A stretch of DNA of 64,000 nt from Hyphomonas sp. Mor2 (GCF_001854405.1 NZ_CP017718.1:2356001-2420000), one strand, 5' to 3'; numbered from the stretch's first letter, positions 7,785 to 17,694 are shown. Made by a program: numbers and translations. Notes: a model not told the origin generated them from the letters alone.

Positions 7785-8389
7785 GTCTCGGCTTCTCCGT
7801 CCGGCGCGGCTCGCCATTTTTGCCTTCGGGCGCTGATCCATTCCAGACGCTCTTCAATCTTGATCAGTTCGGCATCCAACGCCGCCATGGTGCGGCTGAG
7901 ATCGGGACTGGTTTCCTGGCGCCAGGCGCGCTCTGCCTGCGCAATGACCCAGGCGAGTGCCGTGATCTGAACACCGCGCGGCAGCTTGCTGGCGCCATCC
8001 AGCCCGGCGCAGACCAGAGCCCATTTCGCTGTCGCCGCGCGGGCTTTCACGCGAAGCGCGAGGCCATCCAGGGAGCGATCCCGCCAGCGCAGATAGGACA
8101 TGGCGCCGTCGCGCACCTCTTCCATCGCTTCAAACCGCATCATGATGACGTCAAACAACCGGGTGCGGGCGGTTTCGTCTGCGTCGACCGACCCTTCACT
8201 CATCGCCGCGTCGAAAAGCGGCGCGACCGCTTCCGAGAGATCTTGCTTGTCGGCAACGCCGTGAAAGTCTTTCAGACCGAGCCCGGCTTCTTCCGCAATG
8301 GCCGCAAGCGACAAGTTGCCCCACTTTTCGGTCTCAGCCAGCGACAAGGCCGCGCGGACGCCTTTCTCGATGATCTTGCTGGACTTCAT
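7781..8389 (-). CDS. COQ9/TetR-like protein
   Basis: A 202-residue all-helical protein. The N-terminus resembles a TetR helix-turn-helix (LSLAAIAEEAGLGLKDFHGVADKQDL). The rest follows COQ9, a lipid-binding ubiquinone biosynthesis factor: a WRDRSLDGLALR segment and a C-terminal SPDLSRTMAALDAELI matching the COQ9 ending. It overlaps proC by four bases (ATGA at 8386-8389), so the two are co-translated. A ubiquinone role fits the nearby ubiK, but a regulator is possible because COQ9 descends from TetR proteins. Confidence 0.7.
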   Translation of the reverse strand: MKSSKIIEKGVRAALSLAETEKWGNLSLAAIAEEAGLGLKDFHGVADKQDLSEAVAPLFDAAMSEGSVDADETARTRLFDVIMMRFEAMEEVRDGAMSYLRWRDRSLDGLALRVKARAATAKWALVCAGLDGASKLPRGVQITALAWVIAQAERAWRQETSPDLSRTMAALDAELIKIEERLEWISARRQKWRAAPDGEAET

Positions 8390-9189
8390 TCGGTCTCCCT
8401 GGACAGCTCATTGTCCCTTGCAATGGCCGCTGCAATGGCATCTCTGAATGCAGATGGCATGGCGGAATCCGACATCAAGACCTCAAGCGCCGCCTGCGTT
8501 ACGCCATTGGGAGACGTCACGTTCTGGCGCAGCGTTGCCGCATCCTCTTCTGACGCCTCCATCAGCGCCCCTGCGCCTTCCACGGTTTTGCGCGCGAGGC
8601 GCATAGCAAGCTCCGCGTCGAGGCCGTGAGCCGCTCCGGCAGCGGCCATGACTTCCGCCAGCAGGAACCCATAGGCCGGTCCACAACCGGATACGGCGGT
8701 GGCAGCGGGCAACAATTCCTCGCCAATCGGCCCCTCAACAGCGCCCAGCGGTGTGAGCAGGTTTTTCAGCATGGCGACGGTCGCGTCCGATGTCCCAGGC
8801 CGGGTGCACAGGATGGTCACGCCTTTACCGACAAGGCCTGGCGTGTTCGGCATGGCGCGGGCGACACGCGCGGTTCCGAGCTTCGCCTCAAGGGTCGCAA
8901 GCGACACACCCGCCATGACGGACAGGACCTGCGTGTTGGAACCCACGCGCGCAGAAATGTCCGCTGCCAGGTCGCCAAACACTTGCGGTTTGACAGCAAT
9001 GACCAGCATATCCGCCGTCGAGACATCCGGGTTGAGCCGCACCTCGCCCTGCTCTGCCCAAGCGTGCACAGTGTCTGGCGCGTATGGATCAACAATATCG
9101 ATCGCCCCGGCAAACCCGGCTTTCAGCCATCCGCCCGCCAAAGCTGATCCCATCCGGCCGGCACCGATCAGTGTCATGGTCTGTGTCAT
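8386..9189 (-). CDS. proC: pyrroline-5-carboxylate reductase
   Basis: A 267-residue enzyme that makes proline from pyrroline-5-carboxylate with NAD(P)H. The Rossmann motif IGAGRMGSALAGGWL is at the N-terminus. The conserved signature falls in RLARKTVEGAGALM and TSPNGVTQAALEVL near the end, and VSGCGPAYGFLLAEVM also matches the family. Length is normal. It is in a leftward group of UbiK, YbjN-type protein, membrane protein, proC and COQ9-like genes, with the last two overlapping. Confidence 0.95.
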   Translation of the reverse strand: MTQTMTLIGAGRMGSALAGGWLKAGFAGAIDIVDPYAPDTVHAWAEQGEVRLNPDVSTADMLVIAVKPQVFGDLAADISARVGSNTQVLSVMAGVSLATLEAKLGTARVARAMPNTPGLVGKGVTILCTRPGTSDATVAMLKNLLTPLGAVEGPIGEELLPAATAVSGCGPAYGFLLAEVMAAAGAAHGLDAELAMRLARKTVEGAGALMEASEEDAATLRQNVTSPNGVTQAALEVLMSDSAMPSAFRDAIAAAIARDNELSRETE

Positions 9190-9196
9190 TGCTTCG

Positions 9197-9703
9197 CTAC
9201 TTTCTGCGATACGCTTCCAGGTCTCTCGCCATTTGCGACGGCCTTAGCCCTTTTCCGGCCAGAAGTCGCTTGAAATCCGGACCATGGTCAAAGTGCTGCA
9301 GCTGGCGATGATAATAGTTGATGTATTCGAGCCCCGCGAGCACAGCCGAAAAGGTCGCGCCGCCTTTGTCCCAGGCGCCGGTGAATGACCCGGGTGTGAG
9401 CCAGCCATAGATGACGATCGCGCCGCCCAGCAGGGTAAGCAACAGGGATGGCCACTGTGCCAGTGAGATCACGCGCATGGTCGGGCCGAATGGGTAAGCC
9501 CGGTCTTCCATCTGCTTGAGCTTGGCGCGCCAGTAATAGGCGCCAATGACCAGGAGCAGCATCATCGGCACGAAACTGACCAGCAGCACCCAGCTCGGCG
9601 TCCAGCCGGTCAGCATGATCAGAACGCCGGGAACCAGCAGCACGTTTGCCGCTTCCATCTTCCAATAACCGGAGAGACGTCGCTTCAGTTTGGCAGCAGC
9701 CAT
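9197..9703 (-). CDS. conserved membrane protein of unknown function
   Basis: A 168-residue protein. Two adjacent hydrophobic stretches at about 18-55 (NVLLVPGVLIMLTGW and VLLVSFVPMMLLLVIGAYYW) and one at about 80-102 (SLLLTLLGGAIVIYGWL) predict three membrane helices, with a polar C-terminal tail of about 60 residues rich in Tyr and His. I recognise no named domain. It ends seven bases before proC and starts nine bases after the YbjN-type gene, so it is probably part of the same operon. Confidence 0.7.
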   Translation of the reverse strand: MAAAKLKRRLSGYWKMEAANVLLVPGVLIMLTGWTPSWVLLVSFVPMMLLLVIGAYYWRAKLKQMEDRAYPFGPTMRVISLAQWPSLLLTLLGGAIVIYGWLTPGSFTGAWDKGGATFSAVLAGLEYINYYHRQLQHFDHGPDFKRLLAGKGLRPSQMARDLEAYRRK

Positions 9704-9712
9704 ATTGAGATT

Positions 9713-10219
9713 CTAGGCTTCGCCCGCCGTTTCGAACAGCGCCGCTTCCAGGGCCTCGCGCGGGGTCTTGCCAGCCCAGATGACGAAGTTGAACGCCGGA
9801 ACGAACATGTTCACCGCATCCAGTCCAGCTGCGAGAACCGCACGGATCTCGCCAATCTCGGGCTCAACCCGATCAAGCATGGGCAGGGCATGGCGGAATA
9901 TGATGACGCCTTCGTCGGCCCAGTAATCGAAGTGGCCGAGCCAGAGGCGTTCATTCGCCATCATCACCAGCTCCGCGATGGCCGAGCGGCGGGATTCCGT
10001 TGGCTTGACGTCCAGCGTGATCGAAAAATGCATGGCAGGCGGCTCATGGCGATGCGCAAACATGCCACCCATGTCGCCCCATTTCGATGCCGTTATGCAC
10101 TGGATGGTGTCATCCTCTTCATCGCGCTGAAAATCCCAGCCAGCCTCTGTCAGGCAGCTTTCGACAAGCTCAAGCGCGTCGCTCTCAAATGTCTGGGAAC
10201 GGTCTAAGGATAGGCTCAT
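9713..10219 (-). CDS. YbjN domain-containing protein
   Basis: A 168-residue soluble protein of the YbjN family, which shares the type III secretion chaperone-like fold. The segment GWDFQRDEEDDTIQCITASKWGDMGGMFAHRHEPPAMHF matches the family's early strands. AIAELVMMANERLWLGHFDYWADEGVIIFRHALP matches the central part. The molecular function is not known; E. coli YbjN affects stress responses and motility. It is first in the short leftward run ending with proC and the COQ9-like gene. Confidence 0.8.
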   Translation of the reverse strand: MSLSLDRSQTFESDALELVESCLTEAGWDFQRDEEDDTIQCITASKWGDMGGMFAHRHEPPAMHFSITLDVKPTESRRSAIAELVMMANERLWLGHFDYWADEGVIIFRHALPMLDRVEPEIGEIRAVLAAGLDAVNMFVPAFNFVIWAGKTPREALEAALFETAGEA

Positions 10220-10321
10220 GGGCTCCCCCTTCCGAATCAGTCAGGCCTTCTTGCCTCGGGGTCAGGCTAACCATGCCCGACTCAGCGCGCAAGAGTCTTG
10301 GTTAAAAAGCAGTGGAAACGC

Positions 10322-10558
10322 CTATTTCTCGAGCTTCTCGAGGCGCTTTTCGAGGGCCTCGACGCGCTCCAGAGCCTGCACAGCAATTGCCTTCAACGCT
10401 TCGACTTCCTCGCGGCTGGCGAGATCCATATCGGCAATCATCGCACGCACGCGCGACTGGCCAGCGGTTTTCACTTCCTCACCGGCGGCGCGGGCGGCGC
10501 CCATCGCTCCGGTCATCAATCCGGCGAGATCATCCAGCATCGGGCTTTTGGCAGACAT
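10322..10558 (-). CDS. ubiK: UbiK-type accessory factor (BMFP domain)
   Basis: A 78-residue protein with the BMFP arrangement: an amphipathic N-terminal helix (LDDLAGLMTGAMGAARAAGEEVK) and a C-terminal coiled coil (ALKAIAVQALERVEALEKRLEKLE). UbiK assists the soluble ubiquinone biosynthesis complex and binds lipids. AGGAG lies seven bases before ATG 10558; a longer frame from 10621 has no such site. It is divergent from lgt. The nearby COQ9-like gene makes a ubiquinone role likely here. Confidence 0.82.
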   Translation of the reverse strand: MSAKSPMLDDLAGLMTGAMGAARAAGEEVKTAGQSRVRAMIADMDLASREEVEALKAIAVQALERVEALEKRLEKLEK

Positions 10559-10644
10559 GTTGCGGACTCCTATACGCGTCTTGAACCTGTAACCATTTGT
10601 GCCTAGCAGATGGGAACACAAAAGCCGACAGGAAAGACCGCCGC

Positions 10645-11598
10645 ATGAGTCTTCTCGCCATAACTGCCCAGCAAGCGGCCATGAGCTTCCCGGAAATGTC
10701 TCCGGCTATTTTCCAGATTGATCTCGGTTTTCTCGGCCTCGGCAAGTTCCCGCTTCGCTGGTATGCGCTCGCCTATATTGGCGGCCTGATCATTGGCTGG
10801 CGCTATGCGCTATCCCTGGTCAAACGCCCGGCGCTCTGGGGCGGGACGAGCCCGGCGACGCGCGATGATATAGATGACCTGCTGTTTTACGTGACCCTGG
10901 GCGTCATCCTGGGCGGACGGATCGGCTACATCTTATTCTATCAGTTGCCGTATCAGTGGGATCAGACCATGGCCGACCCAGCGAGCCTGCTGCGAATCTG
11001 GGAAGGCGGCATGAGCTTCCATGGGGGCTTGTTGGGGGTCGCCATCGCGATCTGGTGGATCGCCCGCCAGCGCGGCGTTTCCCTGCTGTCGATTGGCGAT
11101 ATCGCTGGCGTGGTCACCCCGATCGGGCTGTTCCTTGGGCGGATGGCGAACTTCATCAATGCCGAGCTATACGGCCGCCCAGTCCCGGAAGGCAGCACCT
11201 GGGGCATGGTCTTTCCCGAAGGCCGCGTCCCCGGCTCGACCCCGCCTGCCTATGACTGGAACACCGGCGAGTGGGTGTATCGCGGCGATGAATTGGCGCG
11301 CTATCCGAGTCAGGTCTATGAAGCGGTTCTGGAGGGCCTGATCCCCGCGATTGTGCTGTCAATCATGGTCTGGCAATTCAAGGCACTGCAGCGACCAGGA
11401 CTCATCGCCGGTCTGTTCCTGCTCTTCTACGCCTTTGGCCGCACCGTTTCAGAACAGTTCCGCCAGCCCGATGCGTTTGTCGAGGGCCTGCCTGCCTGGA
11501 TCACCATGGGCCAGATCCTGTCGCTTCCGATGTGGTTTGGCGGCGCCTGGCTGGTCTGGAATGCGCTCAAGGCCACGGGCGTGACTTCGAAAGCGTGA
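10645..11598 (+). CDS. lgt: prolipoprotein diacylglyceryl transferase
   Basis: A 317-residue inner-membrane enzyme that attaches diacylglycerol to the lipobox cysteine of prolipoproteins. Seven hydrophobic segments are seen. Conserved parts are SFHGGLLG and the signature GRMANFINAELYGRP, where the usual Gly before Asn-Phe is Ala. Many lipoprotein substrates occur in this window. ATG 10645 follows GGAAAG. The stop overlaps the GTG of the next gene, a common pairing of lgt with a MidA-type methyltransferase. Confidence 0.95.
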   Translation: MSLLAITAQQAAMSFPEMSPAIFQIDLGFLGLGKFPLRWYALAYIGGLIIGWRYALSLVKRPALWGGTSPATRDDIDDLLFYVTLGVILGGRIGYILFYQLPYQWDQTMADPASLLRIWEGGMSFHGGLLGVAIAIWWIARQRGVSLLSIGDIAGVVTPIGLFLGRMANFINAELYGRPVPEGSTWGMVFPEGRVPGSTPPAYDWNTGEWVYRGDELARYPSQVYEAVLEGLIPAIVLSIMVWQFKALQRPGLIAGLFLLFYAFGRTVSEQFRQPDAFVEGLPAWITMGQILSLPMWFGGAWLVWNALKATGVTSKA

Positions 11599-12647
11599 GC
11601 GCGCTCAAAGATCGTCTAATCGCAATGATTCGCGCGAGCGGACCGATCTCGGTCGCCAGCTATATGGATCTCTGCCTGCATGACCGGCAGCACGGTTATT
11701 ATGCCACTCGTCCGGGGCTCGGCACCGACTTCATTACAGCGCCGGAAATCAGCCAGGTATTTGGCGAGCTGCTTGGCCTGTGGCTGGCGCATGAATGGCA
11801 ACATATGGGCGAGCCGAGCTCCTTTTCTCTGGTCGAGATCGGCCCCGGGCGCGGCACGCTGATGACGGATGCCCTGCGTGCAGCCAACTCGGTTCCTGGA
11901 TTTAGCGATGCATTGCGGCTGCACTTCATCGAACCGAGCCCGGTTCTTCGCAAACGGCTCATGACCCAGTTCAAATCAAGCGATCCGGTCTTTCTGGATC
12001 AACTGGAGCAGCTCCCCACGCAAGCGCCGGTCCTTGTCCTCGCGAATGAGTGGCTCGATTGCCTGCCGGTGCAGCAATATGTGCGCGTCGGCGAGGCCTG
12101 GCATGAGCGCGTCATTGGCCTCGATGACAACAGCGCCCTGACCTTTGGACTCAGCGATACGCCCGCGGCTTTCGAGCCGGACGTTCCGGACACGCAGACC
12201 GCGTTCGAAATTCAGCCGGGATTGAAGACCCTGACAGACACGCTGCAAGGCATCTTGTCTCAGACACAAGGCCGGGCGCTGCTGATTGATTATGGCCTGT
12301 CATCAGGCGTCCCGGGCGACACGTTGCGATCCTACGAGAATGGCACGCAGATCAGCCCGCTCGCTGCGCCTGGGGCCAGTGACCTGACGTGCGATGTCGA
12401 CTTCGGTCGCCTGAAGCGCCTGGCCGATGCGGCCGATCTCGCCACCTACGGCCCGATGTCTCAGAGCCAGTTTCTGCTGGCACTCGGCGCGGAGGCACGG
12501 CTCAATCAATTGGCAAAGCTGCATCCGGACCAGGCCGATGCCTTGTATGCAGGCGTGAAACGCCTGGTCGACCCGGCAGAGATGGGCACACGCTTCCAGG
12601 TTCTTTGTCTGTCTGCGCTGAAAACCCCGTCACCTGCGGCATTTTGA
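11595..12647 (+). CDS. SAM-dependent methyltransferase, MidA/NDUFAF7 family
   Basis: A 350-residue class I methyltransferase (former DUF185). In mitochondria NDUFAF7 methylates an arginine of complex I during assembly. The SAM motif is FSLVEIGPGRGTLMTD, preceded by the family segment HGYYATRPGLGTDFITAPEISQ; LVLANEWLDCLPVQQY is the later conserved part. Start GTG 11595 overlaps the lgt stop (GTGA), implying coupling. The role in complex I assembly is an inference from the eukaryotic homologue. Confidence 0.88.
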   Translation: MSALKDRLIAMIRASGPISVASYMDLCLHDRQHGYYATRPGLGTDFITAPEISQVFGELLGLWLAHEWQHMGEPSSFSLVEIGPGRGTLMTDALRAANSVPGFSDALRLHFIEPSPVLRKRLMTQFKSSDPVFLDQLEQLPTQAPVLVLANEWLDCLPVQQYVRVGEAWHERVIGLDDNSALTFGLSDTPAAFEPDVPDTQTAFEIQPGLKTLTDTLQGILSQTQGRALLIDYGLSSGVPGDTLRSYENGTQISPLAAPGASDLTCDVDFGRLKRLADAADLATYGPMSQSQFLLALGAEARLNQLAKLHPDQADALYAGVKRLVDPAEMGTRFQVLCLSALKTPSPAAF

Positions 12648-12675
12648 GCAGAAACGTGATAAATTCGCGCCAAAT

Positions 12676-12695
12676 TGACCTTGACGTCAAGGTAA
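12676..12695. promoter_or_regulatory. palindromic operator candidate for etfBA (MerR/LiuR-type)
   Basis: The sequence reads TGACCT-TG-ACGT-CA-AGGTAA, with a perfect 16-bp palindrome inside it (12678-12693). It shares the 20-bp layout TGACGT-N2-ACGT-N2-ACGTCA with sites before the fad operon and merR. It begins within a TTGACC hexamer (12675-12680) that could be the -35 element. Confidence 0.6.
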
Positions 12696-12765
12696 GCCTT
12701 GCGTTTCCTGTCTGTCCTGCTACCTGCGACGCAACGTAAAACCAAGCCAACTCTGGGAGTCGCCG

Positions 12766-13512
12766 ATGAAGGTCCTCGTGCCTGTCAAACGGGTCATCGA
12801 CTATAACGTAAAGGTCCGCGTAAAATCGGACCAGACCGGTGTCGATCTGGCCAATGTCAAAATGTCCATGAACCCCTTCGATGAGATTTCAGTCGAAGAA
12901 GCCGTTCGTATGAAAGAGGCCGGGACCGCGACCGAAGTCGTCGCTGTTTCCATCGGGCCTCAGCAGGCGCAGGAAACCATCCGCACCGCGCTCGCCATGG
13001 GCGCTGACCGCGGCATTCTGATCAAAACTGACGACGATGTTGAGCCACTCGGTGTGGCCAAGCTCCTCGCCAAAGTCGTCGAGGAAGAAAGCCCCGATCT
13101 GGTGATCTTGGGCAAGCAGGCGATTGACGATGACAGCAACCAGACAGGCCAGATGCTCGGGGCTCTGCTCGGCTGGCCTCAAGGGACATTCGCGTCTGAA
13201 GTCAAAGCTGAAGGCGGCAACGTCAATGTGACCCGCGAAGTCGATGGCGGCCTGCAAACCGTGGCCCTCGACGGCCCGGCGATTGTCACCACCGACCTGC
13301 GCCTGAACGAGCCACGTTATGCGTCTCTGCCGAACATCATGAAGGCCAAGAAAAAACCGATCGATATGAAAGAGCCGGGCGATTATGGCGTCGATATTTC
13401 TCCGCGTCTGACCGTGGTCAAAGTGACGGAGCCTGCCGAGCGTGAAGCCGGCGAGAAGGTCGAAGACGTCGCCACGCTGGTTGAAAAACTCAAAGCTGCG
13501 GGAGCTGTATAA
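12766..13512 (+). CDS. etfB: electron transfer flavoprotein beta subunit
   Basis: A 248-residue subunit of ETF, which takes electrons from acyl-CoA dehydrogenases and passes them to ETF-ubiquinone oxidoreductase. It binds AMP. The start [19 protein letters not shown] and the segment [26 protein letters not shown] are typical, and the signature around [12 protein letters not shown] is present. GGGAG precedes the ATG. Its last base is shared with the etfA start. Two acyl-CoA dehydrogenases in this window are natural partners. Confidence 0.96.
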   Translation: MKVLVPVKRVIDYNVKVRVKSDQTGVDLANVKMSMNPFDEISVEEAVRMKEAGTATEVVAVSIGPQQAQETIRTALAMGADRGILIKTDDDVEPLGVAKLLAKVVEEESPDLVILGKQAIDDDSNQTGQMLGALLGWPQGTFASEVKAEGGNVNVTREVDGGLQTVALDGPAIVTTDLRLNEPRYASLPNIMKAKKKPIDMKEPGDYGVDISPRLTVVKVTEPAEREAGEKVEDVATLVEKLKAAGAV

Positions 13513-14441
13513 TGGCTGTTCTGGTAATTGCTGATCACGATAATGCGGCTCTGTCTGATGCAACCGCAAAAACTGTCACCGCGGCGAAAGCCTTTGGCGG
13601 TGATGTAGACGTTCTGGTTGCCGGAAAAGGCGCTGGTGATGTCGCTGCCGCTGCTGCTGGTCTCGACGGTGTTCGCAAAGTCCTGCACGCGGATGGCGAT
13701 GCTTATGAAAAGCAGCTCGCTGAAGCCATGGAAGCTCTGATCGTTCCTCTGATGGACGGCTATGACGCTCTGTTCGCGCCGGCCACCACGATGGGCAAGA
13801 ATGTCACGCCTCGCATCGCAGCTAAGCTCGATGTGATGCAGCTGTCCGACATTATCGGCATTGAAGGTCAGGACACATTTGTGCGTCCGATCTATGCCGG
13901 TAACGCGATCATGACGGTTAAATCCGCTGACGCCAAAAAGGTCGTCACCGTTCGCGGAACGGCCTTCGAAGCGGCCGGGTCTGGTGGGTCTGCAGCGGTC
14001 GAAGCTGTCGACGCGCCAGCCGGACCGTTCAAGTCTGCCTTCGTCTCTGAAGAGATTGTCGAAAGCGACCGTCCGGAACTCACGGCTGCCAAGCGAATCG
14101 TGTCGGGTGGCCGGGCTCTCGGTTCTGCCGAAGAGTTTGAGCGTCTGATGAACCCGCTGGCGGACAAGCTCGGCGCTGCTGTCGGCGCTTCTCGCGCCGC
14201 TGTTGATGCCGGTTATGCGCCCAACGATTATCAGGTCGGTCAGACCGGCAAGATCGTAGCGCCTGAGCTGTACATCGCGATCGGTATTTCCGGCGCGATC
14301 CAGCACCTGGCCGGAATGAAGGACTCCAAGATCATCGTCGCGATCAACAAGGACGAGGAAGCGCCGATCTTCCAGGTCGCTGATTACGGCCTGGTCGCGG
14401 ACCTGTTCAACGCCGTGCCGGAGCTGACCGACGCGCTTTAG
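13512..14441 (+). CDS. etfA: electron transfer flavoprotein alpha subunit
   Basis: A 309-residue FAD-binding subunit of ETF. The C-terminal signature (from [19 protein letters not shown] through [19 protein letters not shown]) holds the FAD. The N-terminal half is the domain that packs with EtfB. It starts on the last base of the etfB stop (TAATG) and is followed within 25 bases by a strong terminator, so etfBA is a two-gene unit. Confidence 0.96.
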   Translation: MAVLVIADHDNAALSDATAKTVTAAKAFGGDVDVLVAGKGAGDVAAAAAGLDGVRKVLHADGDAYEKQLAEAMEALIVPLMDGYDALFAPATTMGKNVTPRIAAKLDVMQLSDIIGIEGQDTFVRPIYAGNAIMTVKSADAKKVVTVRGTAFEAAGSGGSAAVEAVDAPAGPFKSAFVSEEIVESDRPELTAAKRIVSGGRALGSAEEFERLMNPLADKLGAAVGASRAAVDAGYAPNDYQVGQTGKIVAPELYIAIGISGAIQHLAGMKDSKIIVAINKDEEAPIFQVADYGLVADLFNAVPELTDAL

Positions 14442-14465
14442 GTCCTGAAGACTTTTCCAATGAAC

Positions 14466-14499
14466 AAACCCCGGCCCAAGGCGGCCGGGGTTTTTCTTT
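14466..14499 (+). terminator. Rho-independent terminator of etfBA
   Basis: A ten-base-pair stem, AACCCCGGCC (14467-14476) with GGCCGGGGTT (14483-14492), closes a six-base loop and runs into a T-rich tract. Confidence 0.9.
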
Positions 14500-14539
14500 G
14501 CGCGCAGTACCCTAATGTCCTCTATCGAGGGAGAGCTCC

Positions 14540-15259
14540 ATGCGCGATTCGATAGCAAAACACCTGGATCACGATCCGCACTTCGAGTGGCGCGGCAAGA
14601 ATGTCACCCGGATCGAGAACCTGTCGGACATCGTGTTCGCGCTTGCCCTTGGCATGTTGCTCCTGACCGGGGTGCCACCGCAAACGTTTTCAGAACTCGT
14701 CCTGTTCCTGATCTCAATCATTCCTGTGACGGCGAGCTTTGCGATTCTGGTGCTGATCTGGAACGCGCATTTCGTGTTCTTTCGGCGCTATGCCCTGGCC
14801 GACAATACGATCGTTCTGATCAATTCAGTGCTGCTCTTGATGGTGCTGTTCACCGCCTATCCCTTGCGGTTCATCTTCGATGGCCTGTTCTGGTACATCT
14901 ATGGCGTCGCTTCGGGCGACTATACACACTTGCTCGGAAAGGAGATGGACTTCACCAACTCCGGACGGAGCATGGCGTTTTTCGGGGCCGGGTATGCGGT
15001 GATCTACGCCTTGATGAGCCTGATGTATGCCCATGCTGTGAACAAGGCCGAGTTGATTGGCCTGTCTGCCAAGGAGATCCTCCTCACACGCCGGTCGGTC
15101 TGGCGTCATCGCGGCGAAGTGTTGATCGGCATTGTTGTTGCGCTTAGCGCCTGGCTATCGCCCATCGGGCCGTTTGCCGGATTCCTGATGGTCCTGAATT
15201 GGCCCGCCGCGCATCTGATCGACGCGATGATCAAGGACGCGGGAGACCCAGTGGAGTAA
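14540..15259 (+). CDS. TMEM175-like (DUF1211) integral membrane protein
   Basis: A 239-residue protein with about six hydrophobic helices. The first helix begins RIENLSDIVFALALGMLL, which fits the TMEM175/DUF1211 motif (R-x3-FSD-x-VFAI) of potassium-channel proteins, but with Leu in place of the Phe of the FSD filter motif. HFVFFRRYALADNTIVLINSVLLL also fits the family's second and third helices. GAGGGAGAG lies before the ATG. A potassium channel role is inferred from family only. Confidence 0.7.
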   Translation: MRDSIAKHLDHDPHFEWRGKNVTRIENLSDIVFALALGMLLLTGVPPQTFSELVLFLISIIPVTASFAILVLIWNAHFVFFRRYALADNTIVLINSVLLLMVLFTAYPLRFIFDGLFWYIYGVASGDYTHLLGKEMDFTNSGRSMAFFGAGYAVIYALMSLMYAHAVNKAELIGLSAKEILLTRRSVWRHRGEVLIGIVVALSAWLSPIGPFAGFLMVLNWPAAHLIDAMIKDAGDPVE

Positions 15260-15289
15260 TTTGCTCCATCACATGTGTCGTGGATTGAC

Positions 15290-15709
15290 CTACTGGCTGA
15301 GGTGCGCCACGACGCGTCGCGTATGCGGCTGGATGCGATGCTCGAACAAGTAGATGCCTTGCCAGGTGCCGAGCGCGAGCCGCCCTTCTGACACTGGAAT
15401 CGACAAGGAAGTTTGCGTCAGCGCCGCCTTAATGTGCGCGGGCATATCGTCCGGACCTTCGGCGCGATGGCGTAGATAAGACATGGACGGATCATCCGTA
15501 TCGGGGACCAGGCGTTTGAAGAACGCATCGAGATCCCGCTGCACATCAGGATCGGCATTTTCCTGAATGACCAGCGAGCAGGACGTGTGCTGGCAGAACA
15601 AGGTGAGAAGCCCTGTCGCTGTGTCTTCACCTCGGACAAACATCTCAATGTCACGGGTAAATTCGTACAACCCAGAGCCTGTAGTGGAGAGTTCGAACGT
15701 GGCTTGCAT
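15290..15709 (-). CDS. YjbQ/UPF0047 family protein
   Basis: A 139-residue single-domain protein. The core LLTLFCQHTSCSLVIQENADPDV and the ending PLALGTWQGIYLFEHR-type sequence (RLALGTWQGIYLFEH) are family signatures, with the conserved histidine and cysteine of HTSCS. Members have been reported to have weak thiamine-phosphate synthase activity; the physiological role is unclear. It sits just downstream of the rpoD terminator and must use its own promoter. Confidence 0.88.
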   Translation of the reverse strand: MQATFELSTTGSGLYEFTRDIEMFVRGEDTATGLLTLFCQHTSCSLVIQENADPDVQRDLDAFFKRLVPDTDDPSMSYLRHRAEGPDDMPAHIKAALTQTSLSIPVSEGRLALGTWQGIYLFEHRIQPHTRRVVAHLSQ

Positions 15710-15724
15710 GTTGAGGTCTACTCC

Positions 15725-15753
15725 AAAAAAAGAGCGGCCCGAGAGCCGCTCTT
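15725..15753 (-). terminator. Rho-independent terminator of rpoD
   Basis: Read leftward, a nine-base-pair stem AAGAGCGGC/GCCGCTCTT encloses a six-base loop and is followed by a run of T. It lies seven bases beyond the rpoD stop. Confidence 0.88.
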
Positions 15754-15759
15754 CTTGTT

Positions 15760-17694
15760 CTATGTATCCAAGAAGCTCCGCAATTTCCGGGATCGGCTTG
15801 GATGCTTCAGCTTGCGCAGCGCCTTCGCCTCAATCTGGCGGATCCGTTCGCGGGTCACCGAGAATTGCTGGCCGACTTCTTCTAGCGTGTGATCGGTGTT
15901 CATGCCGATGCCAAAACGCATGCGCAGCACGCGCTCCTCACGGGGTGTGAGCGAGGCAAGTACACGCGTGGTGGTCTCGCGCAAGTTGGACTGGATCGCT
16001 GCATCGACAGGCAGAAGCGCCGCCTTGTCCTCGATAAAGTCGCCGAGGTTTGAATCCTCATCGTCGCCAATCGGCGTTTCCAGAGAGATCGGCTCCTTGG
16101 CGATTTTCAGAACCTTGCGGATCTTTTCCAACGGCAGGCCAAGCTTTTCAGCCAGCTCTTCCGGGGTCGGCTCACGGCCAATCTCGTGCAGCATCTGACG
16201 CTGTGAGCGGACGATCTTGTTGATCGTCTCGATCATGTGCACCGGAATTCGGATCGTCCGGGCCTGGTCCGCAATCGAGCGCGTGATCGCCTGACGGATC
16301 CACCAGGTCGCATAGGTCGAGAACTTGTAGCCGCGGCGATATTCAAACTTATCCACCGCCTTCATCAGGCCGATATTGCCTTCTTGGATCAGATCGAGGA
16401 ATTGCAGGCCGCGATTGGTGTACTTCTTGGCGATCGAGATCACCAGGCGAAGGTTGGCCTCGACCATTTCCTTCTTGGCGATGCGGGCTTCGCGCTCGCC
16501 TTTTTGGACGCGCTGAACAATCTTGCGATAGTCATCAATCGGAATACCGATCTCTTGCGCAACCATCTGGATCTCGCCGCGAATGGCTTCGATCTTCTCG
16601 GCCTCGCGTTCGGTGAAGCGCTCCCACTTCTTCGACATGCCGGAGACTTCTTCGACCCAATTCGGATCTAGCTCGCGGCCAAAATAGTTTTTCAGGAACT
16701 CAGAGCGCGGCACACCATGCGCATCCGCGAGACGCATGAGCTGGCCTTCCAGGCCCATCAGCTTCTTGTTGATCGCATAGAGCTGCTCAACCAGAGCCTC
16801 GATCCGGGCATTGTTGATGTGCATGGTCTTGAGCGCATCGACGATGTTGGCGGAAATTCCGTCATAGTTTTCCTGGTCTTTCGGCGTCAGGCCTTTGCCT
16901 TCCATCCGACGTCCGACCAGTTTTTCCTGCAGCTTGCGGAACTTGGCGAAACCGGTCGCCATTTCGTCGAGTTTTTCCAGAACGCCTTCGCGAAGTTCGG
17001 CTTCCATGCCCGACATGGACATGGCGGCGCCTTCTTCCTCATCCTCGCGCTCTTCGCGCGCATGGCGCTCTTCGACGGTTTCGTTTTCGCGGGCTTCGGC
17101 CTCTTCCTCGTCGAGCTCTTCTTCCTCAGGCGGCGGGTTTTCCGCGCCGTAAGTGGCTTCCAGATCGATCAGGTCACGCAGCAGGATACGCTCATTCACC
17201 AGCTCGTCGCGCCAGACCATCATCGCTTCGAAGGTCAGAGGCGATTCACACAGGCCGCGGATCATGGCGTCGCGGCCGGCCTCGATCCGCTTCGCGATGG
17301 CGATCTCGCCTTCGCGCGACAAGAGCTCCACCGCCCCCATCTCACGCAGATACATGCGCACGGGATCATCGGTCCGGTCGGAACCGCGCGCATTGCCCTT
17401 CTTGGTCACCGCGCCGGTCGTGCCGGTTGTCGCCACAGCGGTCGATTTGGCCGCCGCTTCGCCCTCTTCTTCATTGTCGACAACAGTGATGCCCTGCTCG
17501 GACAGCATGGCCATCGTGTCCTCGATCCGATCAGATGAGAGCTCATCCTCGGGCAGAACTTTATTCAATTGCTCAAGCGTCACATAGCCCTTGGCTTTGG
17601 CGTCCTTGAGGAATTTTTTGACTTTGGTGTCGCTGAGGTCGAGGACCGGACGGTCTTCGCCTTCTTCGAGTACTTCCGCTTTGGCTTTCGCCAT
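15760..17694 (-). CDS. rpoD: RNA polymerase primary sigma factor (sigma-70)
   Basis: A 644-residue housekeeping sigma factor. Region 1.1 is at the N-terminus, followed by a long acidic non-conserved region (about 190-230, [14 protein letters not shown]). Region 2 is seen in [37 protein letters not shown], region 3 in the [14 protein letters not shown] segment, and region 4 in [16 protein letters not shown] and [20 protein letters not shown] lies before ATG 17694. It follows dnaG by 63 bases, the standard macromolecular-synthesis order. Confidence 0.97.
   Translation of the reverse strand: MAKAKAEVLEEGEDRPVLDLSDTKVKKFLKDAKAKGYVTLEQLNKVLPEDELSSDRIEDTMAMLSEQGITVVDNEEEGEAAAKSTAVATTGTTGAVTKKGNARGSDRTDDPVRMYLREMGAVELLSREGEIAIAKRIEAGRDAMIRGLCESPLTFEAMMVWRDELVNERILLRDLIDLEATYGAENPPPEEEELDEEEAEARENETVEERHAREEREDEEEGAAMSMSGMEAELREGVLEKLDEMATGFAKFRKLQEKLVGRRMEGKGLTPKDQENYDGISANIVDALKTMHINNARIEALVEQLYAINKKLMGLEGQLMRLADAHGVPRSEFLKNYFGRELDPNWVEEVSGMSKKWERFTEREAEKIEAIRGEIQMVAQEIGIPIDDYRKIVQRVQKGEREARIAKKEMVEANLRLVISIAKKYTNRGLQFLDLIQEGNIGLMKAVDKFEYRRGYKFSTYATWWIRQAITRSIADQARTIRIPVHMIETINKIVRSQRQMLHEIGREPTPEELAEKLGLPLEKIRKVLKIAKEPISLETPIGDDEDSNLGDFIEDKAALLPVDAAIQSNLRETTTRVLASLTPREERVLRMRFGIGMNTDHTLEEVGQQFSVTRERIRQIEAKALRKLKHPSRSRKLRSFLDT

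Noticed and set aside
13383-14558. 391-residue minus-strand frame opposite etfA
   Set aside because: etfA is unambiguous; the antisense frame shows no domain and crosses the terminator.
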